A DNA stretch of 64,000 nt from assembly GCA_910577475.1 (NCBI GenBank), contig CAJTLJ010000001.1:189643-253642 (forward strand), read 5' to 3'. A model generated the notes under the pieces. It was not told the origin of the DNA. It worked only from the letters and a program-made list of their open reading frames with translations, and did no database searches. Source of the stretch: an uncultured Alistipes sp. GTDB lineage: Bacteria > Bacteroidota > Bacteroidia > Bacteroidales > Rikenellaceae. Position numbers and translations under genes: made by a program. This document shows positions 45,042 to 53,954 of the stretch, in pieces (the stretch's first letter is position 1; each line of letters begins with the position of its first letter).

Positions 45042-45860
45042 TTATAAATCGTTGTCTTTATTGTTCCTGTCCTGGTAGTCCTTTGCCTCCTTCGCCATGC
45101 GGTCCAGCTCGCGCAGATGGGGGGAGTCGGGGAATTCGTACTTGAAGGTGTAGTACGAGTCGAGCATCGAGAGATAGCGGTCGGCCTGCTTCGACTCGAT
45201 CGAGTTGTGGGCCAGCTTGTACCCCGACGAGACGATCAGATACATGATCTCCTCGCGATGCTTCGAGTCGGGGTATTTCTTCAGGGCCCCCTTCAGGGCT
45301 ACGATCGCCGACTTGTGGCGCCCGATCTTATAATAGGTATAGGCGTTCAGGTACGCCTTGTCGTGCAACCGTTCGGTCAACTCCTGATTGATGAGCCTGA
45401 ACCGGGGCGTGTACTCGCTGTCGGGATAGTGGGAGATGAACTCCGTAATGGCGATGATCGCCTGCGAGGTCATGGTCTGATCGCGCTTCGGACCGGGCGA
45501 GAGGTAGTAGTAGCACATGGCGTGAAAACCCTCGGCATCCTCGATGAAGACGCTTCGGCCGAACTTGCGGCGGAACTGGTCGAACAGCTCGACGGCCGTA
45601 TCGTAGTCGCGGTTCTTGTACTTGCAGTGGGCGTTGTAGAAGAGGATGCTGTCTTCGCGCGGCGTTCCCGGGTAGTAGGGCAGCGCCCCCTCGAACAGGG
45701 TCGAGGCGCGGCTCCACTTCTTGGCCTCGTAGAGCTCCAGCGCCTTGGCATAGATCAGATCCGGCTTGCCGCTCTTGAGAATATTGCTCGTTCCGGCACA
45801 TCCGGTCAGGAGTGCCGCCAGGAGAATCACCCCTGCGAAATATGACGATAGCTGCTTCAT
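45042..45860 (-). CDS. bamD: Outer membrane assembly lipoprotein BamD
   Basis: TPR lipoprotein of the BAM complex for outer-membrane protein insertion. 272 residues from the ATG at 45860: signal MKQLSSYFAGVILLAALLTGC (C21), then five TPR-like units (for example KWSRASTLFEGALPYYPGTP and YDTAVELFDQFRRKFG). The in-frame ATG at 45896 would put 12 residues before the signal and is rejected. First gene of bamD-rpoZ-coaBC-recN. A possible -7 TAACTTTG lies at 45904-45911. Confidence 0.92.
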   Translation of the reverse strand: MKQLSSYFAGVILLAALLTGCAGTSNILKSGKPDLIYAKALELYEAKKWSRASTLFEGALPYYPGTPREDSILFYNAHCKYKNRDYDTAVELFDQFRRKFGRSVFIEDAEGFHAMCYYYLSPGPKRDQTMTSQAIIAITEFISHYPDSEYTPRFRLINQELTERLHDKAYLNAYTYYKIGRHKSAIVALKGALKKYPDSKHREEIMYLIVSSGYKLAHNSIESKQADRYLSMLDSYYTFKYEFPDSPHLRELDRMAKEAKDYQDRNNKDNDL

Positions 45861-46008
45861 CGATAAAAATTTTCCCGTACCCTGTTCAATGCGCATAAGC
45901 GCACAAAGTTACGCATATTTTTTTTATTTCGAACGAGATTCCGCCGGATTTATTACATTTTTCGCCTTTTTTACCGGCCCGCCCCGCCCGAGCGGCAGCC
46001 GGCAGCAC

Positions 46009-46043
46009 AAAAAAACGAGGAGCCCGACCTGTCGCCGGGCTCT
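46009..46043 (-). terminator. Terminator after the PepSY-like gene
   Basis: GAGCCCGGCG/CGGGCTC hairpin (minus strand), followed after CTCG by seven T. Confidence 0.75.
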
Positions 46044-46072
46044 CTCGCGTGCGTCCGATTCGGACAAGCGGA

Positions 46073-46507
46073 CTATTTCGTCGCCTTGACGAAAGTGCCG
46101 TCCTTGTCGAAATCCAGATAGGTATTGTCGGCCAGACGCAACCGGTAGCCGTCGGAGGTGGTCTCCATCATAACGACCGACTGACCGGGGTACTTACCGC
46201 TGGTGTAGCTGCGCACCTTGTTCGGGATCAGCGACATAGGGATCGACCCGTTCTTCATGATGATCTGCGAGCAATCGCCGCTGCCACCCTCGAACGACAC
46301 CTGGTTACCGCTGTTGAAGTAAACGGTGTACTTGTCCCACGATGCCTCGCGGTCCATCTCCACGCGCTTGATCTTCTCGGAGGAGAAGTTGCGACGGATG
46401 AACTCCTGCGAGTTCTGGGGCAACTTGTCGAAATTTACCTCCTTCGGTGCGGCGGTTACGCCCAGGGCAGTCGCAACGCAAGCGACAAACAAGAAAAATT
46501 TTTTCAT
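46073..46507 (-). CDS. PepSY-like (DUF2874) periplasmic protein
   Basis: 144 residues with a Sec signal MKKFFLFVACVATALGVTAA. The mature part is one PepSY-like/DUF2874 domain (KLPQNSQEFIRRNFSSEKI, then SYTSGKYPGQSVVMMETTSDG). Family members are small secreted proteins of Bacteroidota of unknown role, possibly inhibitors or binding proteins. A second member lies at 53265. Monocistronic. Confidence 0.8.
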   Translation of the reverse strand: MKKFFLFVACVATALGVTAAPKEVNFDKLPQNSQEFIRRNFSSEKIKRVEMDREASWDKYTVYFNSGNQVSFEGGSGDCSQIIMKNGSIPMSLIPNKVRSYTSGKYPGQSVVMMETTSDGYRLRLADNTYLDFDKDGTFVKATK

Positions 46508-46629
46508 GACTTTTAGTATTTAAGTGAATAAACCATACTCCGAACCCTGCAAATCGTATTCCATTTCGAACTTCTTCATACGAAAAGCTCGGATCGGAGC
46601 GTTGCTCAGGGGCGTAAGTAGCGGATTCG

Positions 46630-46661
46630 TTTGGCAGTTCGGAAAATTATCCTTACCTTTG
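46630..46661 (+). promoter_or_regulatory. Promoter of rpsA
   Basis: TTTG (46630-46633), 20-bp spacer, TACCTTTG (46654-46661). It leaves an 75-nt leader before the ATG at 46745. Confidence 0.8.
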
Positions 46662-46744
46662 TGGGCTTTCGCGCACGCGCGGAGGCAATCCCCTATTTAT
46701 TAACTTTTTAACGAGCGATTGCATCGCAACCAAATTTTTCCGCA

Positions 46745-48544
46745 ATGGAAGAGAACAAAACTGTAGTTTCGAACGAGAATTTCGACTGGAATGCGTTCGA
46801 AAATGATCTGGGCGTTTACAACCAGTCCAAGGACGAAATCGCCGAGGAGTACAACAAAACCCTGTCGAACGTAGCCGTAGGCGAAGTCGTAGAGGGTACC
46901 GTCATCGGAATCACCAAGCGCGAGGTGGTCGTAAACATCGGTTACAAGTCGGAGGGTATCATCCCCGTGGCCGAGTTCCGCTACAACCCCGATCTTCAGA
47001 TCGGCGACAAGGTGGAGGTTTACGTCGAGTCCGCCGAGGACAAGAACGGCCAGCTGGCCCTCTCGCACAAGAAGGCCCGTCAGCTCAAGAGCTGGGATCG
47101 TGTCAACGAGGCTCTGGAGAACGACGAAATCATCAAGGGTTACATCAAGTGCCGCACGAAGGGCGGTATGATCGTCGACGTATTCGGTATCGAGGCCTTC
47201 CTGCCCGGTTCGCAGATCGACGTGAAGCCCATCCGCGACTACGACATCTACGTAGACAAGACCATGGAGTTCAAGGTCGTGAAGATCAACCAGGAGTTCC
47301 GCAACGTGGTCGTATCGCACAAGGCCCTCATCGAGGCCGAGCTCGAGGCGCAGAAGCAGATCATCATGTCGAAGCTCGAGAAGGGTCAGATCCTGGAGGG
47401 TACCGTCAAGAACATCACCTCCTACGGCGTATTCGTAGACCTGGGCGGCGTGGACGGTCTGATCCACATCACCGACCTGTCGTGGGGCCGCGTAAGCCAC
47501 CCCGAGGAGATCGTGGCGCTGGACCAGAAGATTCAGGTCGTCATCCTCGATTTCGACGATGCCAAGAAGCGTATCGCACTGGGTCTGAAGCAGCTGACCG
47601 CACACCCCTGGGAGGCGCTGGACGCCAGCCTGAAGGTGGGCGACATCGTGAAGGGCAAGGTGGTCGTCATGGCCGACTACGGCGCATTCGTAGAGATCGC
47701 CGCCGGCGTCGAGGGTCTGATCCACGTGTCGGAGATGTCCTGGAGCCAGCACCTGCGCTCGGCACAGGAATTCATGAAGGTAGGCGACGAGGTAGAGGCC
47801 GTCGTGCTGACGCTCGACCGCGAGGAGCGCAAGATGTCGCTGGGTATCAAGCAGCTCACTCCCGATCCCTGGGCCGACATCGAGACCAAATATCCCGTCG
47901 GCACCCGCTGCAACGCCAAGGTGCGTAACTTCACCAACTTCGGCGTATTCGTCGAGATCGAGGAGGGCATCGACGGTCTGATCCACATCTCCGACCTGAG
48001 CTGGACGAAGAAGGTGAAGCACCCGGGCGAGTTCACCCAGATCGGCGCTCCCATCGAGGTCGTCGTGCTGGAGATCGACAAGGACAACCGTCGTCTGTCG
48101 CTGGGCCACAAGCAGCTGGAGGAGAACCCCTGGAACGGCTTCGAGAGCCAGTTCACGGTCGACAGCGTGCACGAGGGCACCATCACCGAGCTGACCGAGA
48201 AGGGCGCCGTCGTATCGCTGGGCGAGAACATCGAGGGCTTCTGCCCCGCCCGTCACCTCACCAAGGAGGACGGCTCCACCCCGAAGGCCGGCGACAAGCT
48301 GGAGTTCAAGGTGATCGAGTTCTCGAAGGGCACCAAGCGCATCACCCTGTCGCACGTCCGCGTGTACGAGGAGGTGAAGCGCGCCGAGGTCGCTGCCGAG
48401 AAGGCCGAAAAGAAGGCTGCCGCCGAGGCTACCAAGTCTTCGGTCAAGAAGATCAACGCTTCGGTAGAGAAGACCACGCTGGGCGACATCGCCGGTCTGG
48501 CCGCTCTGAAGGAAGCCATGGAGGCCGCCAGCAAGGAGGAGTAA
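46745..48544 (+). CDS. rpsA: 30S ribosomal protein S1 (bS1)
   Basis: RNA-binding protein that brings mRNA to the ribosome, important where Shine-Dalgarno sequences are rare. 599 residues with six S1 (OB) domains; each shows the pattern EGTVxxITxYGVFVDLGGVDGLIH, best in domains 3-5. A Lys/Ala-rich helical tail (about 545-599) follows. Own promoter and strong terminator. Confidence 0.96.
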   Translation: MEENKTVVSNENFDWNAFENDLGVYNQSKDEIAEEYNKTLSNVAVGEVVEGTVIGITKREVVVNIGYKSEGIIPVAEFRYNPDLQIGDKVEVYVESAEDKNGQLALSHKKARQLKSWDRVNEALENDEIIKGYIKCRTKGGMIVDVFGIEAFLPGSQIDVKPIRDYDIYVDKTMEFKVVKINQEFRNVVVSHKALIEAELEAQKQIIMSKLEKGQILEGTVKNITSYGVFVDLGGVDGLIHITDLSWGRVSHPEEIVALDQKIQVVILDFDDAKKRIALGLKQLTAHPWEALDASLKVGDIVKGKVVVMADYGAFVEIAAGVEGLIHVSEMSWSQHLRSAQEFMKVGDEVEAVVLTLDREERKMSLGIKQLTPDPWADIETKYPVGTRCNAKVRNFTNFGVFVEIEEGIDGLIHISDLSWTKKVKHPGEFTQIGAPIEVVVLEIDKDNRRLSLGHKQLEENPWNGFESQFTVDSVHEGTITELTEKGAVVSLGENIEGFCPARHLTKEDGSTPKAGDKLEFKVIEFSKGTKRITLSHVRVYEEVKRAEVAAEKAEKKAAAEATKSSVKKINASVEKTTLGDIAGLAALKEAMEAASKEE

Positions 48545-48569
48545 TCCCCCCCGGCACCGCATAGCCGCG

Positions 48570-48603
48570 CGGGCCGTCCGAATCGGACGGCCCGTGTTTT
48601 TTT
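48570..48603 (+). terminator. Terminator of rpsA
   Basis: CGGGCCGTCCGA/TCGGACGGCCCG (12-bp stem) followed by TGTTTTTTT. Confidence 0.9.
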
Positions 48604-48773
48604 CGTGGAAATTTCCGCCCGATGCGGAGGCTGCCGCGACTGTTGATGATGAAATTCCGCCCGTTGGTTGATTTCGTTTTTTAATTGGACGAACTATTTC
48701 TATTTTTGCCGTATATTCTCTTCGGAGCGGTACGCTCCGGGAGCCTCGAACGAAAACGAAACAAACGGATAAC

Positions 48774-48899
48774 ATGAAAAAAGCAGAGTACACGGAACCC
48801 CGTATGGAGGAGTTTTTACTCGTCGTCGAAACGGGTTTCGCCGGATCGTACCAGATTCCGGAACAGGGAGAAGACGACGGATTCGAAGATACGTATTAA
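48774..48899 (+). CDS. 41-residue peptide before the fimbrillin-like gene
   Basis: A short frame: starts MKKAEYTEPRMEEFLLVVET, followed by GFAGSYQIPEQGEDDGFEDTY. No signal peptide. Short peptides with the form MKK-xY-xxP-x-E, a hydrophobic middle, GFAxS and a Gly/Asp-rich end are common next to fimbrillin or lipoprotein genes in Bacteroidota; their role is unknown. It is 19 bp upstream of the lipoprotein gene and shares its promoter region (TATTTTTG at 48711-48718). Confidence 0.7.
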   Translation: MKKAEYTEPRMEEFLLVVETGFAGSYQIPEQGEDDGFEDTY

Positions 48900-48918
48900 C
48901 AGAAAGGGTGAAAGCGAA

Positions 48919-50865
48919 ATGAAGAAGAGACTTTTATGGATCGCCGCGCTGCTGATGGCGGCCGGCTGTTCCGATACGAACGAAGAGCTGCTCGCCCCGA
49001 ACGGGGAGACCGAGCCTGAATTTACGCCCGAAATCCATTACGTGCGGGTCGGTGCCGCAACGGACGGCGACGTGCGCGCCTCTTACGATGAAAACCTGAG
49101 AACCTACTGGGAGACGGGCGACCGGATGCTGGCGCTGATGGGCCTCACCCCTCAGACGCTGTGGAGCGGTTACAACAGAACCTACACGGCCGGCACGATC
49201 GCGCTGGAGTCCGGAGCCGGCACGAACGAGGGTATCTTCGCAGGCAGCTTGGAGACTCCGTGGACCGACAAGGGCGACCAGTATTTCCACTTCGCCTACC
49301 CGGCCGAAGCGGGCACGCTCACGCTGCGGGCCAATTCGGGATTCAATGCGAAGCACCCGGCCACCTGCTCGATCACGATCCCTGCAGAGCAGAGCGGTCG
49401 CTGGGTCCCCTACATGTGGGCGACGACCGGCGAGAAGAGCTCGTGGGACAAACTCGCACACGTTAAATTCAACATCCTGAACGGATCGCTGGCCATCCGG
49501 GCCTACGAGAACGACCGGACGACCACCAAGCAGTTGAGTGCCGTCACAATCCGCGTAACGGGCTCAGGCTCGCTGGTCGGTACCTACACCGCCACGACGA
49601 ACGACAGCTTCGCGAATGCGGAGTTTCAGCTGACGAACGCCGGCCAGACCCTTACGGCCACCGGGCTGGAGCGTCTGGAAAAGGTCGGCGGCCTGTACGA
49701 ATACCGGCTGAACGTCGTGCCGGGAGAGGTCGATGGGCTGGAGCTGACCCTTACGGGTGCCGACGGCACGGTCGTCACGCGCCGCGCGAACGCCAAGACC
49801 TTCCGAGCCAACACCCGCAGCGGACTGAACGTCTACTGGGACGACGCCACGATCACGATGGACCGCGCGACCTCGTGGTTCGAGGATCAATCGCTCGAAG
49901 GCGGCCTGCTCTACCTGCAGGCAACGGTAGCGGGCACGACGGCGGTCGAGGAGATCGGCTACACGCTCGACGGCACGGACCACCCCGTTTCCGCCGCCAC
50001 CGCACTGGACGAGCGCATCGCCCTCCCCGCCGGAAAATACGTTGTCGGCGCCTACGCAAAAGTGAACGGCAAAACGATCCGCTCCGAATCGAAAGAGACG
50101 ATCGTCACACCGGTACCCACCCTGACGAACGCCATCCGCTCCTCCTGCACGAACAACGGCCTCTACCGGACAACGAACTCGCTCGAAGGCAACAGGATTG
50201 AGGTCTCCTACACCCTCTCCGACCCGTTCTTCACCGAGGTGCTCGCCTCCGTCGAATTGGTATGCGACGAAGGGACGCTGCTCGACCTGCTGAAGGAGTC
50301 GGTCTATGTCTCCTCGGACCTGCGCACCTGCAAAGGTTGCCGCGCTGTCGCCGAGCTGCAGAACGGCTACCGAATCGAAGGCACCCCCTACGACACGACC
50401 CTCTCCGGCATCCCTTGCGACTATCAGTTCTACGGGAAGAACGATAGCAGTCTGGGGCAGGAGGGCTGGATTACCAGCCGCACCAAATGGAACTCCTCCT
50501 ATCTGGATCTCATCAACAACGACGCCACCACGGCCAAGAGATTCTGCATGCCGGAACAGGACGAGATCTCATATGAACTGAATCTCAAGTACTATTATTA
50601 CGTCTGGAACTTCAAGAAGCGTTCCGCCACGATCTATGCAGGCGCCTCCGCCTCGCAGAACGGTCCGTCCGACAACGCCTCGGCCCACACCATCGAGAGC
50701 AATGCCAACGCCGGGCAGCTCGGCCGGACGAATCTGAACGGATCGGTCCTGCTGGAGCCCGGAAAAGCATGGTTCATGATTTCGCACAACAATCCGGACG
50801 CATCGGGTAACACCTATTTGGGATTGCACACCCTCCACCTGCAGTACGCCCATCCGGACGAGTAA
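48919..50865 (+). CDS. Fimbrillin-family surface lipoprotein
   Basis: 648 residues with lipoprotein signal MKKRLLWIAALLMAAGC (C17). Residues about 35-320 follow the fimbrillin (Mfa-like) pattern: a start after Pro/Glu-rich linker, YWETGDRMLALM, AGTIALESGAGTNEGIFAGS, then LNVYWDDATITM. The rest is beta-rich, with fibronectin-like repeats. It could be a fimbrial shaft or adhesin on the outer surface. No Mfa/Fim operon neighbours are present except the small peptide. Confidence 0.75.
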   Translation: MKKRLLWIAALLMAAGCSDTNEELLAPNGETEPEFTPEIHYVRVGAATDGDVRASYDENLRTYWETGDRMLALMGLTPQTLWSGYNRTYTAGTIALESGAGTNEGIFAGSLETPWTDKGDQYFHFAYPAEAGTLTLRANSGFNAKHPATCSITIPAEQSGRWVPYMWATTGEKSSWDKLAHVKFNILNGSLAIRAYENDRTTTKQLSAVTIRVTGSGSLVGTYTATTNDSFANAEFQLTNAGQTLTATGLERLEKVGGLYEYRLNVVPGEVDGLELTLTGADGTVVTRRANAKTFRANTRSGLNVYWDDATITMDRATSWFEDQSLEGGLLYLQATVAGTTAVEEIGYTLDGTDHPVSAATALDERIALPAGKYVVGAYAKVNGKTIRSESKETIVTPVPTLTNAIRSSCTNNGLYRTTNSLEGNRIEVSYTLSDPFFTEVLASVELVCDEGTLLDLLKESVYVSSDLRTCKGCRAVAELQNGYRIEGTPYDTTLSGIPCDYQFYGKNDSSLGQEGWITSRTKWNSSYLDLINNDATTAKRFCMPEQDEISYELNLKYYYYVWNFKKRSATIYAGASASQNGPSDNASAHTIESNANAGQLGRTNLNGSVLLEPGKAWFMISHNNPDASGNTYLGLHTLHLQYAHPDE

Positions 50866-50880
50866 ACTTCCGAAGTACGA

Positions 50881-50936
50881 ACATTTTAAAGGGAGTGTGC
50901 CGAAAATCATATTCCGGCACACTTCCTTTAAAATGT
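50881..50936 (+). terminator. Long hairpin after the fimbrillin-like gene
   Basis: ACATTTTAAAGG-g-AGTGTGCCG pairs with CGGCACACT-t-CCTTTAAAATGT around an 11-nt loop: over 20 paired bases. No T run, so the role as terminator is inferred. Confidence 0.55.
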
Positions 50937-51038
50937 CCAAGCCCCCGGGATAACGCACCTGCGAGCAATGAAGGGGGTATATCGTTATCTCCGGAACAGG
51001 CACCGTTTTTGCGACGGCGGAAGGAAAATCATACGACG

Positions 51039-51950
51039 ATGCATGCAACCCCCGCGACCGCCCGCTCCTATTGGCCGCATATCCTGCTGCTGATCTGCAA
51101 CCTGATCTGGGCGATGGACTATCCGTTCTACCACATTCTGGCGCCCGACTACCTCCATCCGATGACCCTGCTGACGCTCTCGCTGCTGGTGACGGCCCTG
51201 CTCTCGCTCACCCCGCTGATCCGCCAGCGGGCCGAACGGGTCGATCCGCACGACATTCCGAAGCTGGCCGCAGCCGCCCTGCTGATCGGCGTGATGCGCA
51301 AAGGATTTCTGATGTTCGGTCTGTCGCGCACCTCGCCTATCGACGGATCGATCATCAACACGCTGGGGCCGCTGCTGATTCTGGTGCTCTCGGTTGCGAT
51401 AGGAATCGACCGTTTCACCAAACTCAAGGTCGCCGGACTGGCGCTCGGGCTCTCCGGAGCCATTGCCGTCATCCTCTGGGGCGGCAGCGCCTCGCACGAA
51501 CACTCGGGGCTCGCCGGCAACCTGATGATTCTGGGCGGCGTGGCAGCAACGGCCGTCTATACCGTCTGGTTCAAGAAACTGCTGACGAAATACCGGGCGA
51601 CGACCGTCCTGATGTGGGTCTACTGCATAGCTGCCGCCGTCACGCTTCCCTTCGGCATCGGCCCCGCCCTGCACACCGACTTCTCAGCCTGGGACACCCG
51701 GGCCATCGTCGCCTTCCTCTTCGCCATGTGCTTTCTGACCTACCTGCCCAACTACCTCTTCAACCGGGCGCTGCAAGGGGTGAAGCCCGCCGTCACGGGC
51801 ATCTACAACTACCTGCAGCCCATAGCGGCCATCGCCGTGTCGGTCGCCATGGGGCTCGACCGCCTGCATGCGGATACAATCTTCTTCGCTCTGCTGACCT
51901 TCACCGGCATCGGGCTCGTGATCGGCTCCTACACCCGCGAACGGAGTTAG
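51039..51950 (+). CDS. EamA/DMT-family transporter
   Basis: 303 residues, ten membrane helices as two EamA repeats (first about 10-140, second about 155-300). Motifs such as ICNLIWAMDYPFYH near helix 1 and PAVTGIYNYLQPIAAIAVSV near helix 9 are typical. Inner-membrane exporter or importer of a small metabolite; the substrate cannot be read. The ATG at 51039 is chosen because upstream codons to 50895 run through the hairpin. Confidence 0.88.
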   Translation: MHATPATARSYWPHILLLICNLIWAMDYPFYHILAPDYLHPMTLLTLSLLVTALLSLTPLIRQRAERVDPHDIPKLAAAALLIGVMRKGFLMFGLSRTSPIDGSIINTLGPLLILVLSVAIGIDRFTKLKVAGLALGLSGAIAVILWGGSASHEHSGLAGNLMILGGVAATAVYTVWFKKLLTKYRATTVLMWVYCIAAAVTLPFGIGPALHTDFSAWDTRAIVAFLFAMCFLTYLPNYLFNRALQGVKPAVTGIYNYLQPIAAIAVSVAMGLDRLHADTIFFALLTFTGIGLVIGSYTRERS

Positions 51951-51954
51951 CGGC

Positions 51955-51987
51955 AACGAAAAAGGGCTGTCCGGATTCGGACAGCCC
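51955..51987. terminator. Terminator between EamA gene and rplI
   Basis: GGGCTGTCC/GGACAGCCC stem; the T run (TTTTT) is on the minus-strand side, ending the rpsF-rpsR-rplI operon. Confidence 0.8.
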
Positions 51988-52013
51988 CATCACTTCTAAA
52001 GGTATCGGAGGAA

Positions 52014-52457
52014 CTACTCCTCTGCGGCAACTACGCTGAACTTGATGGCAGCCTTCACCTCGCGGTGCAGTTTGGCTACGGCCTCGTACTCGCCTACGGT
52101 CTTCACGCCCTCTACGGCAATCGCCTTGCGATCCACCTCCACGCCCTTGGCGGCCAGCGCCTCGGCCAGGTCGGTCGACGTTACGGCACCGAAGATCTTG
52201 CCCTCCTCGGCCTTCACCGTGATAACGAGAGGCAGGTTGGCGATCTTCTCGGCCAGCGCCTGGGCGTCGGCCAGGATCTTGGCGTCCTTGTGGGCGCGCT
52301 GCTTCAGGTTCTCGGCCAGCACCTTCTTGGCGGCAGCCGTTGCGGCCTTGGCATAACCCTGAGGAATGAGGTAGTTGTTGGCATAACCGGGCTTCACGTT
52401 CACGATGTCGTTGGCGTAGCCCAAATTCTCGATGTCTTTGATCAGAATGACTTCCAT
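52014..52457 (-). CDS. rplI: 50S ribosomal protein L9 (bL9)
   Basis: 147 residues; N-terminal domain MEVILIKDIENLGYANDIVN with the family signature GYANNYLIPQGYA (about 26-38), connecting helix (about 40-75) and C-terminal domain. 19 bp after rpsR; the order rpsF-rpsR-rplI is conserved. Confidence 0.97.
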   Translation of the reverse strand: MEVILIKDIENLGYANDIVNVKPGYANNYLIPQGYAKAATAAAKKVLAENLKQRAHKDAKILADAQALAEKIANLPLVITVKAEEGKIFGAVTSTDLAEALAAKGVEVDRKAIAVEGVKTVGEYEAVAKLHREVKAAIKFSVVAAEE

Positions 52458-52476
52458 AATACTCTCCTCCTCTTAA

Positions 52477-52758
52477 TTATTTCATACAATCGGTTACGAA
52501 GGGCAGGATGGCGAGGTGACGGGCACGCTTCACGGCCTGAGCCACCTTCTTCTGGAACTTCTGCGAGGTACCGGTCAGACGACGGGGCAGAATCTTGCCC
52601 TGCTCGTTGAGGAACTTCTTCAGGAACTCTCCGTCCTTGTAATCTACATACTTGATACCCAACTTCTTGAAACGGCAATACTTCTTCTTCTTGACGTCAA
52701 CCGAAACGGGATTGAGATAGCGAATCTCAGACTGCTGTGCATTGTTCTCCTGTGCCAT
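52477..52758 (-). CDS. rpsR: 30S ribosomal protein S18 (bS18)
   Basis: 93 residues with KKKYCRFKKLGIKYVDYKD and RLTGTSQKFQKKVAQAVKRA, the conserved core that pairs with bS6. 3 bp after rpsF. Confidence 0.96.
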   Translation of the reverse strand: MAQENNAQQSEIRYLNPVSVDVKKKKYCRFKKLGIKYVDYKDGEFLKKFLNEQGKILPRRLTGTSQKFQKKVAQAVKRARHLAILPFVTDCMK

Positions 52759-52761
52759 AGC

Positions 52762-53106
52762 TTACTCCTCCGACTTGTTAGAAAGTTTCGCACGACGCTT
52801 CTCCGAGTACTCTACGGCGAACTTGTCCTGCTTGAAAGTTAAGAACCGGATGATGCGCTCATCGCGGCGATACTGGGTTTCGAGGGTGTTGATGATCGAA
52901 CCCTCGCCGGTGAATTCCACCAGGAAGTAAAAACCGGTGGTCTTCTTCTGAATGGGATAAGCGAGCTTCTTGAGGCCCCACGACTCCTTGTTCACAATCT
53001 GACCGCCGTTCTCGGTAATGACACCCTGGAATTTGTCAGCGACCTCCTGAACCTGTGCATCGGACAGGACCGGCGTGACGATGAAAACGGTTTCGTAATT
53101 GTTCAT
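52762..53106 (-). CDS. rpsF: 30S ribosomal protein S6 (bS6)
   Basis: 114 residues from the ATG at 53106 (MNNYETVFIVTPVLSDAQVQ). The family fold is complete (GLKKLAYPIQKKTTGFYFLV). The in-frame ATG at 53208 lies upstream of the promoter and is rejected. Confidence 0.96.
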   Translation of the reverse strand: MNNYETVFIVTPVLSDAQVQEVADKFQGVITENGGQIVNKESWGLKKLAYPIQKKTTGFYFLVEFTGEGSIINTLETQYRRDERIIRFLTFKQDKFAVEYSEKRRAKLSNKSEE

Positions 53107-53146
53107 GACGTTTAATAAATTAAATTCATTCGCTTTATTAGCGGCG

Positions 53147-53177
53147 CAAAGGTAGGAATAAAAAATCGATTTCACAA
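53147..53177 (-). promoter_or_regulatory. Promoter of rpsF-rpsR-rplI
   Basis: TTG (53175-53177), 20-bp spacer, TACCTTTG (53147-53154) on the minus strand. Confidence 0.75.
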
Positions 53178-53210
53178 CTCCCCTCCGGATTATTTCGCTC
53201 GCGGACAAAG

Positions 53211-53240
53211 GAAAAGGGGACGATTATAGGAATCGTCCCC
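53211..53240 (-). terminator. Terminator after the second PepSY-like gene
   Basis: GGGGACGATT/AATCGTCCCC hairpin followed by TTTTCC on the minus strand. Confidence 0.8.
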
Positions 53241-53264
53241 CTGTTTGCGGGCAACCGCACGCCG

Positions 53265-53699
53265 TCAGCGGTCGATATCGATCAGGTTGAACTGCAGATC
53301 GAACTTCAGGTCGGTGCCGTCGTCGAGCTCCACCTCCCAGTCGCGGCGGTCGCGCTCGATCTTCACGACCTTGCGCTCGGGAAAGCGCTTTTCGATCAGG
53401 CGGGCGATCCCGGAGGGAACCAGTCCGGCAGGCAGGGCGCGCGGCGTGCAGTCGATCTCCTTCCACTCGCCGTTACCCAGGAAATCGATCTCCGTACCGT
53501 CGTAGAATTTCACCTCGTAGACCGACCCCAGCCACTCGTACTCCTGTTTCACCGAGGCTACCTGGTCGGCATCGAAATAGCGGTTCACCGTCGCACGGGC
53601 CGCCTCGGGCAGCTCTTCGAACCGGATCAGTTTGTCGCCCGCGGCCCACGACGCCGCCCAGACGACCAGTCCCATGAGGGACAAAACGATTTTTTTCAT
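53265..53699 (-). CDS. PepSY-like (DUF2874) periplasmic protein
   Basis: 144 residues; signal MKKIVLSLMGLVVWAASWAA, then a PepSY-like domain (FEELPEAARATVNRYFDADQ, EYEWLGSVYEVKFYDGTEID, LIEKRFPERKVVKIERDRRD). Same length and layout as the protein at 46073, with a more charged surface. Function unknown. Monocistronic. Confidence 0.82.
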   Translation of the reverse strand: MKKIVLSLMGLVVWAASWAAGDKLIRFEELPEAARATVNRYFDADQVASVKQEYEWLGSVYEVKFYDGTEIDFLGNGEWKEIDCTPRALPAGLVPSGIARLIEKRFPERKVVKIERDRRDWEVELDDGTDLKFDLQFNLIDIDR

Positions 53700-53846
53700 A
53701 GACGCAATCTTTTACTATTCACAATCCTTTCCGCAAATATAATACAAAAGCGGCTGCCCCGGAGCGGCGGCGGCAAAAAAACGGCAGGCACAATCGACCA
53801 AAGATATACTTATAATACCAATTTTCAAGAATTCGGGTACAAAAAA

Positions 53847-53878
53847 TTTGGCCGACGGGGTTTATTACTTTACTTTTG
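53847..53878 (+). promoter_or_regulatory. Promoter of the FadL-like gene
   Basis: TTTG (53847-53850), 20-bp spacer, TACTTTTG (53871-53878), 76 bp before the ATG. Confidence 0.75.
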
Positions 53879-53954
53879 CACCGATTTTTTGTACCAAATG
53901 CCGGTTTCCCGATCCGGGTGCGGCCGGCAGAACAAACTAAAAACGAAATTGATT

